DNA of 12,875 bases. Origin: Ichthyophonus hoferi. Taxonomy: Eukaryota; Opisthokonta; Ichthyosporea; Ichthyophonida; Ichthyophonidae. The stretch covers positions 57,604-70,478 of the forward strand of contig NAOQ01000213.1 of the NCBI GenBank assembly GCA_002751075.1, given 5' to 3'. Shown here in pieces: positions 7,819-12,875 of the stretch. How positions within the stretch are numbered: the stretch's first letter is position 1; each line of letters starts with the position of its first letter. The position numbers were made by a program, and so were the translations under genes. Below the pieces are notes generated by a model. The model was not told the origin of the DNA, did no database searches, and saw only the letters and a program-made list of their open reading frames with translations.

Positions 7819-8566
7819 GTCTAAAGAGTATGATAGTTCTAAAGGGATAATGAGAATAGGTACGTATGTGGGTCAGAACATTGAGCCAAGTGTTGTCAAA
7901 GTAAACCACATTTTGGGTATATAATAAAATACTAAAGGAATAACAAAGTTACCTTCCCCTTTATCTAACATAACATATTAATGCCATTGCATTCTGAATA
8001 TGACAGCTGGACAAAAAAGAAAAAAAAGAAAAAAAACAAAACAAATGGTGAAATGTATTATTTGAATGAGTGGATGAAATGCTCATATAAAATACAAGTA
8101 AGAGGATTAAATATGCGGTAGTAACAGTAGTATGTTCTTTAAGTATTTTTTATTTTTAAAAAAGGAAATAAAGAGTCTGATGGGAACAAAATCACTCACA
8201 TAAACTGTAAAAGGAATGAATATTTCCTTCTAACCACTTTAAAAAAAAAGGGTACAAAAATATACATATAAAACAAATAAAATAAAAGCCAAATACATAA
8301 ATAAGAAAATTTAAAGTTGGTTTAGACGTTCAAAAACTTGTCGCCCCATACCTTTTAAAACCCCAAAGAAAAATTGGAACTAGCAGAAACTAACTTTTAC
8401 TTTAATTTGGCTATTTTAATACCGAAATCATTTATCTATGCGTGATGTTACTGTTTGTCTAAACTACTTGGTAATTAATGCTCAGCTTATATAATTGTAT
8501 TATTGGCTATCAGTTATGTCATATATCTTTTATAGTGCATAAAATGGTTTTGTGGACTATACGTTG

Positions 8567-8806
8567 CTAGATATCATGTACTTTAGATACTTTTTTTTTT
8601 ATGATACCTCCATCTGTTAAATCATAACTTTTTAAGAATAAATATTTATTTAAATTCTTTTTAAATATATTATTACCATGCAGTTTTATATTTGTGATTA
8701 TAAACTTCTTTAGATGAAATTTACAATTTATGAGCAAATTATTAGATATTTCATTCAAGGATTGAGTAATGAAATTTACCCTACTCTGGTAATCTCTTTC
8801 ATCCAT
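8567..8806 (-). CDS. doubtful 79-codon open frame in the intergenic spacer
   Basis: The predicted peptide starts MDERDYQSRVNFITQ and is rich in Asn, Ile, Lys and Leu, as any AT-rich open frame would be. The N-terminal third has a protein-like mix of charged residues, but the rest is low-complexity. I recognise no family, there is no poly(A) hexamer clearly tied to it, and an overlapping frame on the other strand is equally long. It is either chance or a small orphan gene; chance is more likely. Confidence 0.12.
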   Translation of the reverse strand: MDERDYQSRVNFITQSLNEISNNLLINCKFHLKKFIITNIKLHGNNIFKKNLNKYLFLKSYDLTDGGIIKKKVSKVHDI

Positions 8807-9161
8807 CTCAACGTCATTATAATTAGATACAAAAATGCACTATATAATACGTATAGTGTTTATTTAAAGCATTATTTAACTTTTAAAGATAATTCCTATG
8901 TAAGATTAAGTATGTGAATAAACGTCTATTAAATTATCATTGTTATTATATGAAGTATATGTTCGTATTGTCATCAATCACCGCGGCTCATTTTATGCCA
9001 AGGCCGTAGTTCAAGATCATTAGATTTAATTGCCGATATATTTAAACAAATATTTTTATTAAGAATTAATTTGATGGATGCGATAAGATAGCGGAGATCT
9101 GATTAGAAACACTAATCGCCAACAAACTAATCCTAGATTGCTAATATTAAGCACTCCAACT

Positions 9162-9196
9162 AATATTTATTGCTTTTCTTTTACCAATAAATATGT
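9162..9196. repeat. short hairpin (ATATTTATTG / CAATAAATAT)
   Basis: A ten-base stem is separated by a pyrimidine-rich loop of about 13 bases. It lies within a larger imperfect inverted arrangement, with CTAATCGCCAACAAACTAATCC near 9112-9133 and GGATTAGTTGGCTAATC near 9275-9291. It may be a small palindromic element remnant. Confidence 0.4.
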
Positions 9197-9698
9197 TTTT
9201 AAAAAACTGTTTGATTAATTAATTTAATTACAATTTTTGATTTTATTTTTACTTTTATTATGAATAAATAATGGGGATTAGTTGGCTAATCTGCATCAAT
9301 TTGAGCGATCGATAATTGATTAATACCAATCTTAACAAATAATTACCAATTGCATGGCTCATGGAGCAAATAGTCGGGTACGTTATGTATCATTCTTGCA
9401 TTATTTTTATATCATTGCCTTTTCATCGCATCGTTACCACTACGTAGTGTTATAGTGTTATAATATTATAATTTTATCATATTGTATTGTATATTGTTCT
9501 AATATTCTAGTATTATACTGTTCCCACACATAATATATATATGTTAATTGATTGTTGTCCAGTAGAGATGATTTTAACAAAATTATAACTAAACGTAACT
9601 GTACATCTTTTTTTTTTAGGCCTAGCTTTTGAGTGCAATATACTATATAATAGACAACCTGCTAGGTTATAATTTTAAAAGAAAACCCTTGAAGTTAG

Positions 9699-9705
9699 TA
9701 TAAAA
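9699..9705 (+). promoter_or_regulatory. candidate TATA box of AMACR
   Basis: TATAAAA lies 95 bases upstream of the AMACR ATG, a plausible spacing for a short 5'UTR beginning around 9730. An ATTGG (reverse CCAAT) motif follows at 9713-9717. The competing view is that the T-run ending in AG at 9608-9620 is an acceptor and the true promoter is further upstream. Confidence 0.35.
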
Positions 9706-9799
9706 TACCAGGATTGGTCTCTATCCAACCCATTTTCATTGTAAACTGTTTCGTAATATAGCATCCTCCCACATCTTCCTTTTCTCCATAGCAACAATA

Positions 9800-9875
9800 A
9801 TGGCGTTGCAAGGTCTCCGTGTTCTGGAGATGCAAGGCCTCGCCCCTGTTCCCTTTGTAGGCCTAATTCTTAAAG
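9800..9875 (+). CDS. AMACR: AMACR coding exon 1
   Basis: It encodes 25 residues plus one base, from MALQGLRVLEM to VGLILK. The chosen donor AAAG|GTTTCT is weak beyond the GT. It is preferred over an earlier GTAGGC at 9857 because only the later site keeps the segment equivalent to human CAMVLADFG. It is the most isolated exon, 2,027 nt from the next. Confidence 0.88.
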
Positions 9876-12006
9876 GTTTCTTCTCCCCCCACCTCCCCTA
9901 CCAAGACTGTATTTAATTTATAAAACCATTTATAGTTTCCAATAAATTACTATGTTCTAGCCAAATATATAGATATGATAACTCCCGCCTTTTTGACCTT
10001 TCCGGCCTTATTTGCTGCTTTATTGCTTTTTTCTTTCTTTTTCTTTTTCTATTTTTTCTATGATATTATATTATATTATATTATATTATATTATATTATA
10101 TTGGTATATTTGTTTCTAATATTCACCAAAATATAACGCACTTAGATTAAACCAACGTACAAATTAACGACTTAGATAAATTTCTACATCGCAGTTATGA
10201 ACAAAAATACATACCAGAACCAGTCTGGGTTTAGCTTATTTACTTCACTAGAGTTGATAATAGCTAATAGACGTTCAGTGGGTATTTTTGATTACCGTAT
10301 AGAGGTTGTGCAATATTTAGCTGTTCTTACCATATACTAGAACAATCGATATGTGACCATATATTATACTATACGAGATTTCACTACATTATGCCATATT
10401 ATACTATATACTGTATTAAACTATATTATACTTGGTATGACTATGATAATATAAAATTGGCAGTTACTAGATATATTATATTACTTTAATCATATTGTAG
10501 TCTTGTTTGGGTTGATAGTATTAAAATAATATTTATTATTATATTAGATCAAAATGATATAACCCAAATAGGTAACAGCATGAATTGTAGGTAAACCTTG
10601 TTTTGGACCATGAATAAGGTGGTAATCGACAATACCAACAATAGTGCCATATATAATGTTTACTATATGCTACATGTTTTGCTTTTGAGCATGACTGACC
10701 AAACACCAATAAATTAACATTATTATCAGCCTTCGCTTCAGTCTATAATGGCCATCAATCGGCTACATAATTTTGGGCTTTAGGTTTATGTTCATGTATT
10801 TCAAGATGATTGGATGTAATATCGTATGTGAGCCTTTATTTATTTATTTGCTTGTGTATTAGAATATAACGTATCTTGTGTTCATATACTTCAAGATGAT
10901 TGGAGGTGATATCGTGCGTGAGCCTAGGTGTCTATATGTGGTCATTACTGGAACACGTGTAATACGTTGTTATTGAATGAGCCTTTATTTATTTATTCGT
11001 TTGTATAGAATATAACATATAATGTAATATGTTCATATACTTCAAGTGATTGGATGTGATATCGTGTGTGAGCCTAGGTGTAGTCCGATACAATGATTAT
11101 TTATTATCTGCTATTAATCCAATAATGGAGATATTATTAAATAGTGTAAATTCACCACTGTGTGGTTGAGACGAGGCTTCTAGTTTTGCTTACATTATAG
11201 ACCACCTGACATTCGGCACTGTCAGCGTGAAGGTTTAAAATAATAATAAAAATAAAGACAGGGTATATTATGCACCACAGCTAATTAACTGTATTAATTG
11301 CTCCTAAGTCTCACCCGTGTAAACTGTGCAAATATTCAAATTAAACTACTTAGATAATTAGACAACAATTAATGAGCTAATAAATCCCATACTAGGCACA
11401 GTTTTGTTCAGGCTTATCTATACTGTTTATTGAATTCAAGGTTAACCAATAGGGTCGCACATAATACCACAATTAATCTTACCACATCCTAGTATACTTT
11501 ATATGGATGTGACACACACCAGAATTATCTATATGACATAAAATATGTTTGTATGCACTTGTATTTTGACATCATTAGTCATAGTTAACCTTTATCAACA
11601 GTGCGTTATATATATATATAATGTAACAAATACAATGACATAGACATATATATATATATATATATACATTGCTAATGTGTGTATATCATAGGTTATAATC
11701 ATTCTCTGATGTGTATGTGTATGCGTTTAAGTCAGTTTGGGTATATACATATTACATAATGCCATACTGTCATAATATCATACCATTGTAGTACAGATAT
11801 CAATTCCTTGCATACTATATATTATATTTTATATTATATGTATATATGTCGATGCAGGGCTTTAGTTTCTGTACTAACCAATAAAAGTGGGGTTTTTTAT
11901 AGATTTTGGTGCTCGAGTCATTCGAGTGGATAAAATAGGTGGCATGAATCTACCAGCCCCACTGCTAGGAAGGTGTGTGTATGTGTATATGTATGTGTTA
12001 TGTGCT

Positions 12007-12039
<33 letters not shown>

Positions 12040-12813
12040 GCATTCACTATGCTGCCTAAATATAACAGATACAGGATATAGTGGGCAACTATATATAAAT
12101 ACTAAGTGGAAAACATTAATGGTAGCAATCGCTTTAAATTCTTCAAAATTTGAAGGTGAAGATGTCTTATAAAGTGAACATCACAGGGGAAAGGAAAGTA
12201 TTGCTGTCAATCTAAAGACCAATGAGGGTCTCGCCATAGTGAAGAAGCTTGCTGATAGGGTAATTATCTCACATTACCGTTGGTACTTGTATAGATATAT
12301 ACATAATTATCAAATACACATGTACAATATATTTATTATATGCATTTGCACACTATGTGCACATATGCATATATAGTATCTATATAGAGTAGCACATAAG
12401 TACTCATCTAATTAAGCATATATATATATATGTATGATACATGCACCTACATATTATGCTGTATCACAGGCAGATATTCTACTTGAGCCATATCGTCCTG
12501 GAGTGATGGAAAGACTGCAGTTAGGTAAATATAGGAAGTGTGCAGTGCACTGTGATGTGGTATGGTACTGTATAATAGAACAAACTTAGAAAAACAAAAA
12601 GATAATATCGTATACCACCTATAGATAGAGATTACTAGATAACTATAACTATATAACCACCAATGAGGACCAACCACGAAAGGTCATTATTTGTTAAAAT
12701 ACTAGTAAAAGTAAGGCTATTGACTAATTAAATTGATCTTCCAGGGCCTGATCAATTGCTAAAGAGTAATCCACGACTGATATATGCACGATTAACTGGA
12801 TATGGTCAGACAG
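9800..12813 (+). CDS. AMACR: alpha-methylacyl-CoA racemase, first five coding exons (3' end outside window)
   Basis: AMACR epimerises (2R)- and (2S)-2-methylacyl-CoA thioesters, needed for beta-oxidation of branched fatty acids and bile-acid side chains in peroxisomes and mitochondria. Coding segments are 9800-9875, 11903-11972, 12187-12259, 12470-12524 and 12745-12813 (343 nt, about 114 residues, roughly the first 30% of the usual 380). The start MALQGLRVLEMQGLAPVPF matches the human start MALQGISVVELSGLAPGPF. It is followed by DFGARVIRVDK, LLGRGKESIAVNLK, ADILLEPYRPGVMERLQLG and NPRLIYARLTGYGQTG, all family-III CoA-transferase blocks. The ATG has A at -3 and G at +4. The catalytic His/Asp pair and any C-terminal peroxisomal signal lie beyond the window. 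Other family-III members (for example CaiB-like transferases) are less likely given the AMACR-type N-terminus. Confidence 0.94.
10066..10100. repeat. (TTATA)7 microsatellite
   Basis: Seven perfect TTATA units in AMACR intron 1, just after a T-rich pyrimidine tract. The repeat is perfect and therefore likely length-variable between individuals. Confidence 0.92.
10790..11081 (+). repeat. composite tandem repeat in AMACR intron 1
   Basis: A unit of about 46 bases (starting GTTCATATACTTCAAGATGA, continuing TTGGATGTGATATCG and ending TGTGAGCCT) occurs at 10790-10835, 10880-10925 and 11031-11075. The last two extend with AGGTGT. A second module, GAGCCTTTATTTATTTATT followed by TTGTATTAGAATATAAC-like sequence, occurs at 10830-10872 and 10979-11019. 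The modules alternate, with start-to-start spacings of 90 and 151 bases. Copies differ by only a few bases, so the duplications look fairly recent. Confidence 0.88.
11262..11507 (-). repeat. dispersed repeat, copy 2 (inverted relative to copy 1)
   Basis: This is the reverse complement partner of 667-888. In - strand order it has the CCATATAAAGTATACTAGG block, GTGCGACCCTATTGGTTAAC, TATGGGATTTATTAGCTCA, GTGAGAC, AATTAATACAGTTAATTAG and GCTGTGGTGCAT. It lacks a roughly 30-base segment of copy 1 and has about 50 extra bases near 11330-11380. Both copies lie antisense to the gene that hosts them. Confidence 0.8.
11607..11620. repeat. (TA)7 dinucleotide run
   Basis: Seven TA units in AMACR intron 1, a simple microsatellite about 26 bases from a longer AT run. 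Confidence 0.85.
11646..11666. repeat. (AT)10 dinucleotide run
   Basis: A 21-base perfect AT run in AMACR intron 1, likely length-polymorphic. Confidence 0.88.
11903..11972 (+). CDS. AMACR: AMACR coding exon 2
   Basis: The acceptor GTTTTTTATAG is followed by AT, which completes Asp with the G of exon 1. It reads DFGARVIRVDK and ends PLLG plus AG. The DFGA-R-V-x-R-V-D strand contacts the CoA nucleotide in family structures. The donor GTGTGTG runs directly into a long GT/TATG microsatellite. The intron is phase 2. Confidence 0.92.
11973..12040 (+). repeat. GT/TATG microsatellite starting at the AMACR exon 2 donor
   Basis: The splice donor GTGTGTG is the first unit of a 68-base tract of GT, TATG and TGTATG units, including a GTGTGTGTGTGTGTG core near 12007-12021. 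UG-rich RNA just after a donor is a known binding context for TDP-43/CELF-type proteins in animals. Whether that matters here is not shown. Confidence 0.85.
12187..12259 (+). CDS. AMACR: AMACR coding exon 3
   Basis: The acceptor CATCACAG gives G, completing an Arg codon, then GKESIAVNLKTNEGLAIVK and KLADR, with donor GTAATT in phase 0. The family motif is usually G-R-G-K-R-S; here the fifth position is Glu (GKES). Confidence 0.92.
12418..12431. repeat. short TA run in AMACR intron 3
   Basis: About seven alternating TA units in the intron before AMACR exon 4, roughly 40 bases upstream of its acceptor. Confidence 0.8.
12470..12524 (+). CDS. AMACR: AMACR coding exon 4
   Basis: A 55-nt exon after acceptor GTATCACAG. 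It encodes ADILLEPYRPGVMERLQL plus one base, matching the conserved DVLLEPFRRGVMEKLQLG of human AMACR. Donor GTAAAT, phase 1. Confidence 0.93.
12745..12813 (+). CDS. AMACR: AMACR coding exon 5
   Basis: The acceptor GATCTTCCAG supplies GG, completing Gly. It reads PDQLLKSNPRLIYARLTG then YGQT plus one base. The family signature NPRLIYAR[LI][ST]G[FY]GQ[ST]G is intact. Donor GTGAGG, phase 1; the next intron runs to the window edge. Confidence 0.93.
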
Positions 12814-12831
12814 GTGAGGGAAGGGCTAGGA

Positions 12832-12875
12832 TGAGGTAATAGTAGGGTAGGGTAACAGTAAGGTAGAGTAATAGT
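12832..12875. repeat. imperfect GGTA(A/G)-rich tandem repeat at the right edge
   Basis: Variant units of about 10 bases (GGTAATAGTA, GGGTAGGGTAACAGTAA, GGTAGAGTAATAGT) run to the end of the window inside AMACR intron 5. The full extent is not visible. Confidence 0.55.

Larger units (their letters stand above)
7819..9799. other. divergent intergenic spacer between alpha-actinin and AMACR
   Basis: About 2 kb of strongly AT-rich DNA between two ATGs facing away from each other, so both promoters should lie here. The stretch 8010-8170 is A-rich (runs such as AAAAAAGAAAAAAAAGAAAA). A weak - strand open frame sits at 8567-8806. The stretch 9108-9297 has an imperfect inverted arrangement. A 12-bp perfect palindrome CACTACGTAGTG lies at 9438-9449. 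A strong acceptor-like T-run followed by AG lies at 9608-9620, and a TATA-like box at 9699-9705. A TATATAATAAAATAC stretch near 7919-7933 is a weak candidate core promoter for alpha-actinin. I see no tRNA or convincing protein gene. Confidence 0.7.
9876..11902 (+). other. AMACR intron 1 (2,027 nt)
   Basis: This is by far the longest intron in the window, typical of a first intron. In order it holds a pyrimidine tract (about 9985-10058), a (TTATA)7 array, AT-rich unique sequence, a three-copy composite repeat (10790-11081), a short stem CTGACA/TGTCAG at 11206-11225, copy 2 of the dispersed repeat, and two TA runs. I see no exon or RNA gene in it. Confidence 0.8.

Noticed and set aside
8010-8170. 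A-rich stretch as an RNA gene or origin
   Set aside because: It is simple purine-rich sequence with no stem structure or conserved box that I can see.
12447-12677. 76-codon - strand open frame
   Set aside because: It is an antisense shadow across AMACR exon 4 and its flanking introns, with hydrophobic low-complexity translation.

Overview
The window is nuclear DNA from an intron-rich eukaryote with an AT-rich genome. The closest match by eye is an early-branching animal or close animal relative, and the compact genes with short introns would suit a sponge-like genome. The best evidence for this is a full-length alpha-actinin with the animal-type rod of four spectrin repeats; many protist and fungal versions have shorter rods. 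I cannot name the species.

Layout from left to right. (1) 122-319, + strand: the last coding exon of a gene I do not recognise, ending at a TAA. (2) 491-7818, - strand: a complete alpha-actinin gene of 11 coding exons. By my count it is 2,628 nt of coding sequence, or 875 residues. All ten introns have GT-AG ends and every junction keeps frame and family alignment. (3) 7819-9799: a divergent intergenic spacer of about 2 kb, very AT-rich, with no convincing gene. (4) 9800-12813, + strand: the first five coding exons of alpha-methylacyl-CoA racemase (AMACR, CoA-transferase family III). The gene runs off the right edge.

The two recognised genes are transcribed away from each other and have unrelated jobs: actin-filament crosslinking, and peroxisomal/mitochondrial handling of branched-chain fatty acids and bile-acid intermediates. 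The unknown gene and alpha-actinin converge. Their stop codons are only 171 bp apart, and the poly(A) signals suggest overlapping 3' ends.

The introns hold most of the non-coding interest. A roughly 220-250 bp dispersed repeat is present once in alpha-actinin intron 10 and once, inverted, in AMACR intron 1. AMACR intron 1 also carries a three-copy composite repeat and a (TTATA)7 array. Several 5' splice sites in both genes run straight into TATG/TGTG microsatellites.

I found no CRISPR, tRNA, rRNA, operon-like system, recognisable mobile-element gene or viral relic. No clearly new biological system is evident. The observations most worth checking are the shortened EF-hand loops of alpha-actinin, the dispersed repeat family and the splice-site microsatellites.
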